Shown: positions 1-6,182 of the stretch, piece after piece
How the letters are laid out: each line of letters opens with the position of its first letter
Numbering within the stretch: position 1 is the first letter of the stretch
Assembly (NCBI GenBank): GCA_030037105.1
Contig: JASHRY010000261.1
Span: 1 to 7,258 of the forward strand
Direction: 5' to 3'
Length of the DNA stretch: 7,258 nt
Origin: Xanthobacteraceae bacterium
GTDB lineage: Bacteria; Pseudomonadota; Alphaproteobacteria; Rhizobiales; Xanthobacteraceae
Program-made: the position numbers and the translations under genes
The notes under the pieces: generated by a model
What the model saw: the letters and a program-made list of their open reading frames with translations, nothing else
The model's database searches: none
What the model was told of the DNA's origin: nothing

Positions 1-741
1 CGGATCGTCGCACAGACCGTTTATTACTTCACCGCCGCGGTGGCGCTCGGCGCGCCCGACCGCAAGGTCGCCTTCACCGTTCCGACCGGCAATTTCGGCG
101 ACGTCTATGCCGGCTATGTGGCCTCGCGCCTGGGCCTGCCGATCGACCGGCTGGTCATCGCCACCAACGTCAACGACATCCTCGCCCGGACATTGGCAAG
201 CGGGACCTACGAGTTGCGCGATGTGGTGCCGACGACTTCGCCGTCGATGGATATCCAGGTGGCCTCGAATTTCGAGCGGCTGTTGTTCGACGCCTATGGC
301 CGCGACGCTGCCGCCGTCAGGGCGCTGATGGCTTCGCTCGCGCAAGCGCGTCGCTTCACGCTGGCGGCGCCGGCGCTCGCGTACATTCGCGAGCTGTTTG
401 CCGCCGCTCGCGCCGACGAGGACGAGGTCGCCGCCACCATGCGCGCGGTCCGGCGCGAGACCGGCAACTTCGTCGATCCGCACAGCGCGGTCGGCATTGC
501 CGTCGCCGAAAAGGAACGGCGCGATCCCGCGGTGCCGATGGTGGTGCTGGCGACCGCGCATGCGGCGAAATTCCCGGTCGCGGTCGAGGCGGCCTGCGCC
601 GCGCGGCCGGAGCTGCCGCAATGGCTGTCCGATCTCGACCGGCGTCCGCAGCGCGTCACCGTGCTGCCGGCCGATCAAGCTGCGGTCGAGCGTTTCGTCC
701 TCTCGACGAGCCGCGCCGCACAGGAAGGAGCGGCCGCATGA
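1..741 (+). CDS. thrC: Threonine synthase, C-terminal part (5' end outside window)
   Basis: PLP-dependent enzyme that converts O-phosphohomoserine to threonine and phosphate, the last step of threonine synthesis, in the cytosol. The frame is open from base 1, so about 246 C-terminal residues are present; the N-terminal domain and the PLP-binding lysine lie to the left of the window. Seen in the sequence: the RIVAQTVYYF stretch at the very start, the glycine/asparagine phosphate-binding loop PTGNFGD (fragment residues 28-34), the family signature SPSMDIQVASNFERLL around residues 80-95, and ATAHAAKFP near residue 170. These match the long (E. coli/yeast-type) ThrC class. The GTG at 40 is an internal valine codon, not a start. 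The TGA stop overlaps the ATG of the next gene, which suggests translational coupling. Identity is secure; only the missing 5' part limits the call. Confidence 0.95.
   Translation, partial: RIVAQTVYYFTAAVALGAPDRKVAFTVPTGNFGDVYAGYVASRLGLPIDRLVIATNVNDILARTLASGTYELRDVVPTTSPSMDIQVASNFERLLFDAYGRDAAAVRALMASLAQARRFTLAAPALAYIRELFAAARADEDEVAATMRAVRRETGNFVDPHSAVGIAVAEKERRDPAVPMVVLATAHAAKFPVAVEAACAARPELPQWLSDLDRRPQRVTVLPADQAAVERFVLSTSRAAQEGAAA
725..730 (+). promoter_or_regulatory. Shine-Dalgarno site of the M16 peptidase
   Basis: AAGGAG lies 7 nt before the ATG at 738, inside the last codons of thrC. It fixes the peptidase start at 738, although the same frame stays open back to about 621 within thrC. 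Confidence 0.8.
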
Positions 742-2009
742 GCGTGGAAGTGACGACACTTCAATCCGGCATCAGCGTGGTGACCGATGCGATGCCGCAT
801 TTGGAATCGGCCTCGCTCGGCGTCTGGGTCGGCTCCGGCAGCCGCGACGAGCGTCACGACGAGCACGGCATCTCGCACTTGCTCGAACACATGGCGTTCA
901 AAGGCACGCGGCGGCGCACGGCGCGCCAGATCGCCGAGGAGATCGAGGCGGTCGGTGGCGACCTCAACGCTGCGACCGGAGCCGAGAGTACGGCCTATTA
1001 CGCGCGGGTGCTCAAGGCCGACGTGCCGCTGGCGCTCGACGTGCTCTCCGACATCCTCTCCGAACCGGCCTTCGACCGCGACGAGCTCGTTCGCGAGCAG
1101 AACGTCATCGTCCAGGAGATCGGCGCGGTCGCCGACACGCCCGACGATCTCATTTTCGAGCACCTGCAGCTGGTCGCCTTTCCGGACCAGCCGCTCGGCC
1201 GCTCGATCCTCGGCACGCCGAAGACGGTGCGCTCGTTCGACGGCGTGAAACTGCGCGACTACCTCGCGCGGAATTATCGCGCTCCGGACATGGTCGTGGC
1301 CGCGGCCGGCGCCGTCGATCACGGCGCCGTGGTCGCCGAAGTGGAACGACGCTTTGCCGGCTTCAACGGCCCCGCGGGTCCAGCACCGGAGCCGGCCAGC
1401 TTCGGCGGCGGCACCCGCGTGGAGAAGCGCGAGCTCGAGCAGGTGCACATTGCACTCGCCCTTGCCGGCGTATCGCAGCACGACCCTTCGCTCTACAGCC
1501 TGCAGTCGTTCACCAACGTGCTCGGCGGCGGGATGTCGTCGCGGCTGTTCCAGGAGGCGCGGGAGAAGCGCGGCCTGTGCTATTCGATCTATTGCTTCCA
1601 TGCGCCCTATTCCGACATCGGCATGTTCGCTCTCTACGCCGGCACCGACGCCGCCGACACCTCGGAGCTGATGCGCCTCATCGTCGACGAGATCGCCAAT
1701 ACCGTCGAAACCATTTCCGAGCCGGAGGTCGCGCGCGTCAAGGCGCAGATGAAGGCCGGCCTGCTCATGGCGCTTGAAAGTTCCGGCGAGCGCATCGGTC
1801 AGCTCGCGCGGCAGATGATCGCCTGGGGCCGGCCAATACCGCTCGACGAGCTGGTCGCCAAGGTCGAAGCGGTGACGGTCGAGAGCGCACGCGCGGCCGG
1901 CCGCGCGCTCATCGCCCGCGGCAAGCTGGCGACCGCCGTGCTCGGCTTGGGCTCCGGGCTTGAAAGCGCTGCGGCCATTGCCGAGACTCTCACGCGCCGG
2001 GCCGCATGA
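738..2009 (+). CDS. M16 family zinc metallopeptidase (mitochondrial processing peptidase-like)
   Basis: Predicted 423-residue zinc peptidase of family M16B, the bacterial relatives of the mitochondrial processing peptidase beta subunit. The inverted zinc motif is intact: H47-L-L-E50-H51, with the distal zinc ligand Glu127 (in IVQEI) 76 residues after His51, the spacing seen in beta-MPP; Glu120 is also kept. The second, non-catalytic half carries the usual GGGMSSRLFQE...REKRGLCYS block (about residues 257-278). Length is typical of single-chain M16B proteins, which dimerise. No signal peptide is visible, so a cytosolic location is likely. ATG at 738 is chosen because a strong AAGGAG precedes it and it overlaps the thrC TGA. 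The physiological substrate of bacterial members is generally not known; peptide or leader degradation is a plausible role but an inference. Co-transcription with thrC and the downstream acetyltransferase is likely from the spacing. Confidence 0.92.
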   Translation: MSVEVTTLQSGISVVTDAMPHLESASLGVWVGSGSRDERHDEHGISHLLEHMAFKGTRRRTARQIAEEIEAVGGDLNAATGAESTAYYARVLKADVPLALDVLSDILSEPAFDRDELVREQNVIVQEIGAVADTPDDLIFEHLQLVAFPDQPLGRSILGTPKTVRSFDGVKLRDYLARNYRAPDMVVAAAGAVDHGAVVAEVERRFAGFNGPAGPAPEPASFGGGTRVEKRELEQVHIALALAGVSQHDPSLYSLQSFTNVLGGGMSSRLFQEAREKRGLCYSIYCFHAPYSDIGMFALYAGTDAADTSELMRLIVDEIANTVETISEPEVARVKAQMKAGLLMALESSGERIGQLARQMIAWGRPIPLDELVAKVEAVTVESARAAGRALIARGKLATAVLGLGSGLESAAAIAETLTRRAA

Positions 2010-2021
2010 CGACGGGCGCGT

Positions 2022-2606
2022 ATGGCGTTCTTCCGCACCATCAATTTCTCCGAGCCGCTACCGTCGGTCGCCGGCGAGGGCATCCTGCTGCGCGTGCCGC
2101 AAATGACCGACTACGACGATTGGACGGCGCTGCGCGACTTAAGCCGCGAGTTTCTCACGCCATGGGAGCCGACCTGGCCGGCCGACGACCTCAGCCGCAG
2201 CGCCTTCCGGCGCCGGCTGCGGCGCTACGCCGAGGATTTGCGGACCGACCAAGGCTACGCCTTCCTCATTATTCGCAGTTCGGACAATAAGCTGGTCGGC
2301 GGTCTGACGCTCGCCAATATCCGCCGCGGGGTCGCGCAGGCGGGCAGTCTTGGTTATTGGATGGGCCTGCCGTTCGCCCGCCACGGCTACATGACCGCGG
2401 CGGTGCGCGCCATCATTCCGTTCGCATTCGGAACGCTGCGGCTGCATCGCCTCGAAGCGGCGTGCATCCCCACCAATGCGGGCTCCATCCGGCTCCTGGA
2501 AAACACCGGCTTCGTGCGCGAAGGCTATGCGCGGGAGTATCTGTGCATCAACGGCATCTGGCAGGACCACCTGCTGTATGGACGGCTGAAGGATTCCGAG
2601 CCTTGA
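2022..2606 (+). CDS. GNAT family N-acetyltransferase, RimJ/RimL-like
   Basis: Predicted 194-residue acetyl-CoA-dependent N-acetyltransferase. The GNAT fold is seen in order: an N-terminal strand and helices (ILLRVPQMTDYDDW, residues 21-34), the core strands FLIIRSSDNKLVGGLTL (81-97) and GYWMGLPF (111-118), the acetyl-CoA pyrophosphate loop ARHGYMTAAV (119-128), and the C-terminal signature TNAGSIRLLENTGF (151-164) followed by GYAREYL. The loop departs from the textbook Q/RxxGxG/A at its first and last positions (Ala119, Met124) but keeps Gly122, a variation I recall from RimJ-type proteins. The family acetylates ribosomal-protein N termini, other proteins or small amines; the substrate cannot be read from the sequence. 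The gene starts 12 nt after the peptidase stop in the same frame, without a clear Shine-Dalgarno, so translation may depend on ribosomes arriving from upstream. It is probably the last gene of the thrC operon. Confidence 0.9.
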   Translation: MAFFRTINFSEPLPSVAGEGILLRVPQMTDYDDWTALRDLSREFLTPWEPTWPADDLSRSAFRRRLRRYAEDLRTDQGYAFLIIRSSDNKLVGGLTLANIRRGVAQAGSLGYWMGLPFARHGYMTAAVRAIIPFAFGTLRLHRLEAACIPTNAGSIRLLENTGFVREGYAREYLCINGIWQDHLLYGRLKDSEP

Positions 2607-2628
2607 CCGTACCCCGTTGCCAACTCAC

Positions 2629-2653
2629 CCGCTTGCGGAAAGGAAGCGAGCGG
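2629..2653 (+). terminator. GC-rich hairpin after the acetyltransferase gene, possible terminator
   Basis: An 8-bp stem (CCGCTTGC at 2629-2636 with GCGAGCGG at 2646-2653, one G-U pair) closes a 9-nt purine loop (GGAAAGGAA). It begins 22 nt after the acetyltransferase stop. No U-tract follows, so it is either a weak, non-canonical terminator or a 3'-end stabilising structure. The remainder of the 2607-2728 gap shows no convincing sigma-70 promoter for the lipoprotein; the best match (TTGGGA-N18-TATTGC from 2658) is poor. Confidence 0.35.
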
Positions 2654-2728
2654 TGCCTTGGGATGGCCACGGTTCGCTCGATATTGCTGCAAGATTGCGG
2701 GGATCAAGTGGCGACGAATTGTGGAGGA

Positions 2729-3484
2729 ATGCTGCGCAGCCATCGCGGAGTGACGTGGCGCAACCGCGCCTCGATCGCAGGCTTGCTGGCGCTGCTCACT
2801 GCGGGATGCACGACGGGCGGCATGTTCGGCTCACCGGCGGCCACCGCACCGGCCGGTTCGGCGGCACCAGCCGGCTCGGCGGCGCCCCCCGCTTCCTCCT
2901 CATGGAGCGACAAGATCGAAAGATTCTTTGCCGGCTCGTCGGCAAAGTCGCGGCAAGTCGTCGCCGGCGCGTCGTCCGACCTCAATTGCCCACCAGTTGA
3001 AATTCGCGAAGGCGCCGCCACGTTGGCGATCGGTCCCCAGGGCGACAATGCGCCGCTGTCGCTGAAATATCAGGGCAGTTTCGAGCGCACCGCGCGCCAA
3101 TGCGCCGTGGTCGGCGGCAACATGGTGATGAAGATCGGCGTGCAGGGACGCATCATCGTCGGACCGGCGGGGGGCCTGGGCCAGGTTGACGTGCCGCTGC
3201 GCATCGCCGTGGTGCAGGAAACGCCGGGCAGCTCCAAACCGATCACGACCAAGTTCGTTCGTATTCCGGTGACGGTCGCCGGCGCCGAAGGTGCGCCCTT
3301 CACCCATATCGAGGAGGCGATGAGTTTCCCCTTGCCGACGCCGAGCGGCATGCTCGACGATTATGTCGTTTACGTCGGCTTCGATCCGCTGACCGCCGAA
3401 ATGCAGGACAAGCAGAAGGCGCCAAAGCCGAGAGCGAAACCGAAGCGCAAACTCAAGCCCAAGCCGACGGCCGGTTCGGGGTGA
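2729..3484 (+). CDS. Predicted lipoprotein of unknown function with Lys/Pro-rich tail
   Basis: I do not recognise a named family. From ATG 2729 the product has 251 residues. It begins with a basic n-region (residues 1-13), a hydrophobic stretch and a good lipobox, LTAGC, with the predicted lipidated cysteine at residue 27. Ala/Pro/Ser linker repeats (two copies of APAGSA) follow, then a probable globular domain from about residue 65 to 225 (including LNCPPVEIREGAATL, GNMVMKIGVQGR, VPLRIAVVQE and DYVVYVGFDPL), which looks beta-rich. The C-terminus is strongly basic, with alternating Lys and Pro (KAPKPRAKPKRK...). Mature residues after Cys are Thr-Thr, so outer-membrane sorting is plausible, with the tail in the periplasm. 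The start is uncertain: a GGAGGA abuts the ATG at 2729 (too close), while a GTG at 2708 has GGGGA 4 nt upstream; both keep the lipobox. The frame is open further upstream (ATG 2663), but that would make the signal region too long. The gene is convergent with the F0 operon and not obviously co-transcribed with thrC. Confidence 0.8.
   Translation: MLRSHRGVTWRNRASIAGLLALLTAGCTTGGMFGSPAATAPAGSAAPAGSAAPPASSSWSDKIERFFAGSSAKSRQVVAGASSDLNCPPVEIREGAATLAIGPQGDNAPLSLKYQGSFERTARQCAVVGGNMVMKIGVQGRIIVGPAGGLGQVDVPLRIAVVQETPGSSKPITTKFVRIPVTVAGAEGAPFTHIEEAMSFPLPTPSGMLDDYVVYVGFDPLTAEMQDKQKAPKPRAKPKRKLKPKPTAGSG
2846..2881 (+). repeat. Two tandem 18-nt units in the lipoprotein linker
   Basis: Two adjacent 18-nt units (2846-2863 and 2864-2881) differ at two positions, both silent, and each encodes APAGSA. 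A degenerate continuation follows. They form the flexible linker between the lipidated cysteine and the folded domain; copy number may vary between strains. Confidence 0.7.
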
Positions 3485-3493
3485 AACCGGCCG
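3468..3493. terminator. Bidirectional hairpin between convergent lipoprotein and atpF genes
   Basis: Perfect 9-bp inverted repeat: CGGCCGGTT (3468-3476) pairs with AACCGGCCG (3485-3493) around an 8-nt loop that contains the lipoprotein stop codon. It lies 9 nt beyond the atpF stop for leftward transcripts and at the very end of the lipoprotein gene for rightward ones. A run of six T (3512-3517) is on the + strand about 18 nt downstream of the stem, too far for a textbook intrinsic terminator. Termination for both converging units is the natural reading but is inferred. Confidence 0.55.
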
Positions 3494-3502
3494 GGAACGA
3501 CA

Positions 3503-3985
3503 TCAATTGAATTTTTTGCGGATGTCTTCGATGCCCCGCGCGAGCAAGTCGTCCGCGATCTTGCCTTTGGCCGCGTGGGATAGGATTTTCTCGGCGGCGA
3601 CGACCGCGGCGTCGGCCGCGGCGGAGCGGACGTCGGCGAGCGCCTGCGCCTCGGCCTGGGCGATCTTTGCTTCCGCCATCCTGGTGCGGCGCGCGACGAA
3701 ATCCTCCATCCTGGCCTTGGCCTCGGCGGCGACCCGTTCGGCTTCGGCCGTGGCGCCGGCGATGATGGCCTCGGCCTCGCGGTCGGCCTCCCGCTGTTTG
3801 CGCTGATAATCGGCGAGCAGCGCCAGCGCCTCCTCGCGCAACCGCCGCGCCTCGTCGAGTTCGGCCTTGATGCGCGCCTGGCGGCGATCGAGCCCGTCGA
3901 TCACCCGGCGATGCGCGCCGAAATAGACGAGCACGCCGAGAAAGATGACGAAGGCGATAGCGATCCAGGTTTCGGCTTCCGGCAT
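3503..3985 (-). CDS. atpF: F0F1 ATP synthase subunit b
   Basis: Stator subunit b of the F-type ATP synthase, 160 residues. One N-terminal membrane helix is visible (about residues 6-23, [18 protein letters not shown]), followed by a long charged, Ala-rich helix (about 28-140) expected to form a right-handed coiled coil with b', reaching from the membrane to delta on F1. The segment [27 protein letters not shown] (41-67) is characteristic of alphaproteobacterial b. The N-terminus is short, lacking the extension seen in the neighbouring b', which supports assigning this one as b. It is last in the operon; its ATG lies 8 nt after the b' stop, with no strong Shine-Dalgarno, so coupling to b' translation is likely. 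That would help keep b and b' at 1:1. Length is normal for the family. Confidence 0.94.
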   Translation of the reverse strand: MPEAETWIAIAFVIFLGVLVYFGAHRRVIDGLDRRQARIKAELDEARRLREEALALLADYQRKQREADREAEAIIAGATAEAERVAAEAKARMEDFVARRTRMAEAKIAQAEAQALADVRSAAADAAVVAAEKILSHAAKGKIADDLLARGIEDIRKKFN

Positions 3986-3993
3986 GGGAATTC

Positions 3994-4527
3994 TTACGGC
4001 TTGATGATTTCGGCCAACGCCGCGGCGACGTCCTGCTCGGCTGGCGCGCGGCCGATCAGGCGCTGCACGATCGCGGTCGCGGTATCGGCGGCGATCGTGC
4101 GTACATTGGTCATGGCGGCGGCGCGCGTCGCGGCGATCGATTGCTCCGCCGACGCCAGCCGCTGATGCAGCTCGGCCTCGAGACGCTTCTGCACTTCGGC
4201 GGCCTCGGCCGCCTGCCGCTCGCGCGTCGCGTTGGCGATGGCCTGGGCGCGGGCGCGCGCGTCGGCCAGCGCCTTTTCGTAAGCCGCGCCGGCGGCGTCG
4301 GATTGCTCCTTGAAGCCTTGCGCCGCCTTGAGGTCTTCGGAGATGCGCCGGCTGCGCTCGGCCAGGATCGAGCCGATGCGTGGCAACGCCACCCGCGACA
4401 TCAGCACGTAGAGCAGAACGAAGCTCAGCGTCAGCCAGACGAGCTGCGAGGGGAAGTGTCGCGACTGGAACGGCGGGAAAGAGACCTCTCCCGCTGGCGC
4501 TTCGCTATGGGCGGTCGGCTCGGCCAT
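3994..4527 (-). CDS. F0F1 ATP synthase subunit b' (second b-type stator subunit)
   Basis: Second, diverged b-type subunit (AtpF'/AtpX, often annotated atpG in this group), 177 residues. It has a polar N-terminal extension (residues 1-26, including [11 protein letters not shown]), one membrane helix (about 28-46, [19 protein letters not shown]) and then [19 protein letters not shown], the usual b' start of the long stator helix, which continues as an Ala/Glu/Arg-rich coiled coil to the end. The PPF..xxFxSQL entry to the membrane helix is what distinguishes b' from b here. In photosynthetic bacteria and alphaproteobacteria one b and one b' form the heterodimeric peripheral stalk, replacing the b homodimer of E. 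coli. The gene lies 26 nt downstream of atpE. It has no strong ribosome binding site of its own. Confidence 0.93.
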   Translation of the reverse strand: MAEPTAHSEAPAGEVSFPPFQSRHFPSQLVWLTLSFVLLYVLMSRVALPRIGSILAERSRRISEDLKAAQGFKEQSDAAGAAYEKALADARARAQAIANATRERQAAEAAEVQKRLEAELHQRLASAEQSIAATRAAAMTNVRTIAADTATAIVQRLIGRAPAEQDVAAALAEIIKP

Positions 4528-4553
4528 GATCGCGGCGAAGGGTCCGGCGAAGC

Positions 4554-4781
4554 TCAGAGCCCGAACAGCAGCAGGAGTGCGATCAGCAGCGAGAAGATGC
4601 CGAGCGCTTCGGTGATGGCGAAGCCGAAAATCAGATTGCCGAACTGACCTTGCGCGGCCGAAGGGTTGCGCAGCGCGGCCGCCAGATAGTTGCCGAAAAT
4701 AATGCCCACGCCGACGCCGGCGCCGCCCATGCCGATGCAGGCGATGCCGGCTCCGATGTATTTCGCGGCGGTCGGATCCAT
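4554..4781 (-). CDS. atpE: F0F1 ATP synthase subunit c
   Basis: Proton-carrying rotor subunit, 75 residues, the normal length for alphaproteobacterial c. It is a two-helix hairpin: helix 1 carries the glycine-packing motif ([10 protein letters not shown], residues 17-26), the polar loop is R38-N39-P40, and helix 2 carries the essential carboxylate Glu58 in [10 protein letters not shown]. Glu58 is followed by Ala rather than Ser/Thr and I see no Na+-site glutamine in helix 1, so H+ rather than Na+ coupling is expected. Several copies assemble into the membrane ring that turns against subunit a. The start at 4781 is supported by a strong Shine-Dalgarno, the best in the operon, in keeping with the high copy number of c. 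An overlapping reading frame from 4822 is spurious. Confidence 0.97.
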   Translation of the reverse strand: MDPTAAKYIGAGIACIGMGGAGVGVGIIFGNYLAAALRNPSAAQGQFGNLIFGFAITEALGIFSLLIALLLLFGL

Positions 4782-4789
4782 GAGAAAAG

Positions 4790-4795
4790 CTCCTC
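4790..4795 (-). promoter_or_regulatory. Strong Shine-Dalgarno site of atpE
   Basis: On the minus strand GAGGAG lies 8 nt before the atpE ATG, inside a 37-nt gap after atpB. It is the only near-consensus ribosome binding site in the F0 operon and fits the need for excess subunit c. Confidence 0.75.
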
Positions 4796-4818
4796 GTCAG
4801 GGTTGCAAAAGGCGGCCG

Positions 4819-5571
4819 TCAATGGCCTGGATGGATCGCATCGTTGAGATAGATGCAGGTGAGAATGGCGAACACATAGGCTTGCAGGAACGCCACCAGA
4901 AATTCCAGCGCCGTGAGCATGACGACCAGGATAAACGGCAGCGCGGCGCCGAGCCAGCCGAGCACGCCGAACCCGGCAAGCATGATGATAAACCCGGCAA
5001 AGACCTGAAGCGTGATGTGCCCCGCCAGCATGTTGGCGAACAACCGCACGCTGTGCGAGACCGGCCGCGACAGAAACGACAGCACCTCGATGACCACGAT
5101 GGCCGGCAGGAGGTAGATCGGCACCCCTTTGGGGACGAACAGCATGAGAAAACGCCAGCCGTTCCTCCAGAAGCCGTAGCCGACGACGAGGAAGAACACG
5201 GTAAGCGCCAAGGTCGCGGTGATGATCAACTGGCCCGTCACCGTGAAGGAATAGGGAATGAGCCCGATCACGTTGGCGAACAAAACGAACATGAACAGCG
5301 TGAACACGAACGGGAAGAACTTCATCCCCTCGTTGCCGGTCGAGCTGCGCACCGTATTGGCGACGAATTCGTAGGAAACCTCGGCGATCGATTGCAGCCG
5401 TCCCGGCACCACCGCGCGCGGCACCGTGGCGCCGATCAGCAGCGCCGACACCGAAACGACGATGATCAGCATGAACAGCGCCGAATTGGTGAAAGCGATC
5501 TGATGCCCGCCGATCGTGGCCATCGGGAGCAAATTGGTGATCTGGAATTGGTGGATCGGATCGACCGTCAT
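4819..5571 (-). CDS. atpB: F0F1 ATP synthase subunit a
   Basis: Stator half of the proton channel, 250 residues from the ATG at 5571 (MTVDPIHQFQI, the usual N-terminus in this group). Several membrane helices are clear: about residues 29-50, 86-108, 113-134, 152-168 and the long hairpin 171-245. The essential arginine is Arg176 in SHSVRLFANMLAGH, equivalent to E. coli Arg210; Glu162 corresponds to E. coli Glu196 and Gln230 to Gln252. His185 occupies the E. coli Glu219 position and Glu223 the His245 position, the reciprocal arrangement found in mitochondria and many alphaproteobacteria. The frame continues upstream to a GTG at 5652 (27 more residues), but that would overlap atpI and adds an atypical N-terminus. 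The chosen ATG has only a weak ribosome site and lies 46 nt after the atpI stop. Confidence 0.95.
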   Translation of the reverse strand: MTVDPIHQFQITNLLPMATIGGHQIAFTNSALFMLIIVVSVSALLIGATVPRAVVPGRLQSIAEVSYEFVANTVRSSTGNEGMKFFPFVFTLFMFVLFANVIGLIPYSFTVTGQLIITATLALTVFFLVVGYGFWRNGWRFLMLFVPKGVPIYLLPAIVVIEVLSFLSRPVSHSVRLFANMLAGHITLQVFAGFIIMLAGFGVLGWLGAALPFILVVMLTALEFLVAFLQAYVFAILTCIYLNDAIHPGH

Positions 5572-5617
5572 TCTCGCATCGCCACCGGGTGCCGACCGAA
5601 CAACACCGCCGGCGCCA

Positions 5618-6010
5618 TCATTTTTCGACCCCGGGAGGGGAACCGCCTTCACCCGTCATGCCGTCCGCCGCCATTCCCGCCGAGTGCATCACATTGAGAA
5701 CGCCCGCGGCGAAGCCGAGCAGGACGAAGACGATAAGCCCCCAGGGCGAAGTGCCAAGCCACCGATCGAGAAGCCAGCCGATGCCGGCCCCAACCGCTAC
5801 GCCTGCAACGAACTCGCTTGAGAGCCGAAAGCCCCTGGCGTAGCCGGATGCAGTCGTCGCCCGATCCTCATCACGACCGCCGGAAGGCTCACCCGCGCGC
5901 CCGCGCGCCCGGCCGAGCCCTTCGCCGAGACGCCGAAGTCTCGCGGAGAGAGCGGCCTCATCGGTGTGCGCCGGGTCGCTTTCGCCGTTCTCGCGCGTGC
6001 CGTCGCTCAT
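5618..6010 (-). CDS. atpI: ATP synthase accessory protein AtpI
   Basis: First gene of the F0 operon, 130 residues. AtpI proteins help c-ring assembly or stability and, in some bacteria, are proposed to take part in Mg2+ uptake; they are not part of the finished enzyme. Seen here: a hydrophilic, poorly conserved N-terminal part (1-55), the conserved block SGYARGFRLSSEFVAGV (55-71), membrane helix 1 (about 65-82, ending in GAGIGWLLDRWLG) and helix 2 (about 91-108, GLIVFVLLGFAAGVLNVM), then a Gly-rich tail. This two-helix layout matches alphaproteobacterial AtpI. The frame is open up to 6268, but the start at 6010 (MSDGTRENG) is preferred because the predicted promoter is at 6072-6100, making upstream starts untranscribed from it, and because the upstream translation looks non-coding. 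Shine-Dalgarno is weak (GAAAG). Confidence 0.9.
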   Translation of the reverse strand: MSDGTRENGESDPAHTDEAALSARLRRLGEGLGRARGRAGEPSGGRDEDRATTASGYARGFRLSSEFVAGVAVGAGIGWLLDRWLGTSPWGLIVFVLLGFAAGVLNVMHSAGMAADGMTGEGGSPPGVEK

Positions 6011-6071
6011 GGCTTTCGACACTCGCGGCTCTTCGGCAATCGCGGCCGGCCCGCCCCCTGAAGCCGCGCGG

Positions 6072-6100
6072 ACCATACTGGTTGGGTTGTGCCGAGTCAA
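6072..6100 (-). promoter_or_regulatory. Predicted sigma-70-type promoter of the F0 (atpI) operon
   Basis: Read on the minus strand: -35 TTGACT (6100-6095), spacer of exactly 17 nt, -10 TATGGT (6077-6072). The expected transcript start is near 6065, giving a leader of about 55 nt before the atpI ATG. The -35 matches 5 of 6 consensus bases and the -10 matches 4 of 6. Position directly upstream of a constitutively needed operon supports it. Confidence 0.6.
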
Positions 6101-6118
6101 GAAACGCCCATCGATCCT

Positions 6119-6134
6119 AATGTCTTGAAACATT
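6119..6134. promoter_or_regulatory. Short interrupted palindrome upstream of the atp promoter
   Basis: AATGT-N6-ACATT, with 5-bp perfect half sites and two further symmetric pairs in the centre, lies about 19 nt upstream of the -35 element of the atpI promoter, in a locally AT-richer patch. Size and position would fit an operator for a dimeric regulator, but one short dyad is weak evidence. Confidence 0.2.
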
Positions 6135-6182
6135 GATAGATATGGACGCTTGCACGATGCTTGTCGAGGCTCGATTGTGCAC

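Noticed and set aside
675..1601. Long antisense open frame (308 codons) opposite the M16 peptidase
   Set aside because: High-GC sequence leaves the opposite strand open; the translation is Arg/His/Val-rich, with no recognisable domain, while the + strand encodes an intact zinc peptidase.
398..1777. 459-codon + strand frame across thrC and the peptidase
   Set aside because: Its product is an Arg/Ala/Pro-rich out-of-frame shadow crossing the junction of two well-supported genes.
2357..2728. Upstream extension of the lipoprotein frame, overlapping the acetyltransferase
   Set aside because: The lipobox cysteine would be far from the N-terminus; the extension is a shadow of the acetyltransferase gene and the intergenic gap.
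5572..5652. Extended atpB start (GTG 5652, 27 extra residues)
   Set aside because: It would overlap atpI by 35 nt and adds a Gly-rich segment not expected before the conserved MTVDPIHQF start.
4690..5697. 335-codon + strand frame antisense to atpE and atpB
   Set aside because: The translation is a low-complexity His/Asp/Arg/Gln-rich shadow; the minus strand carries unmistakable ATP synthase genes.
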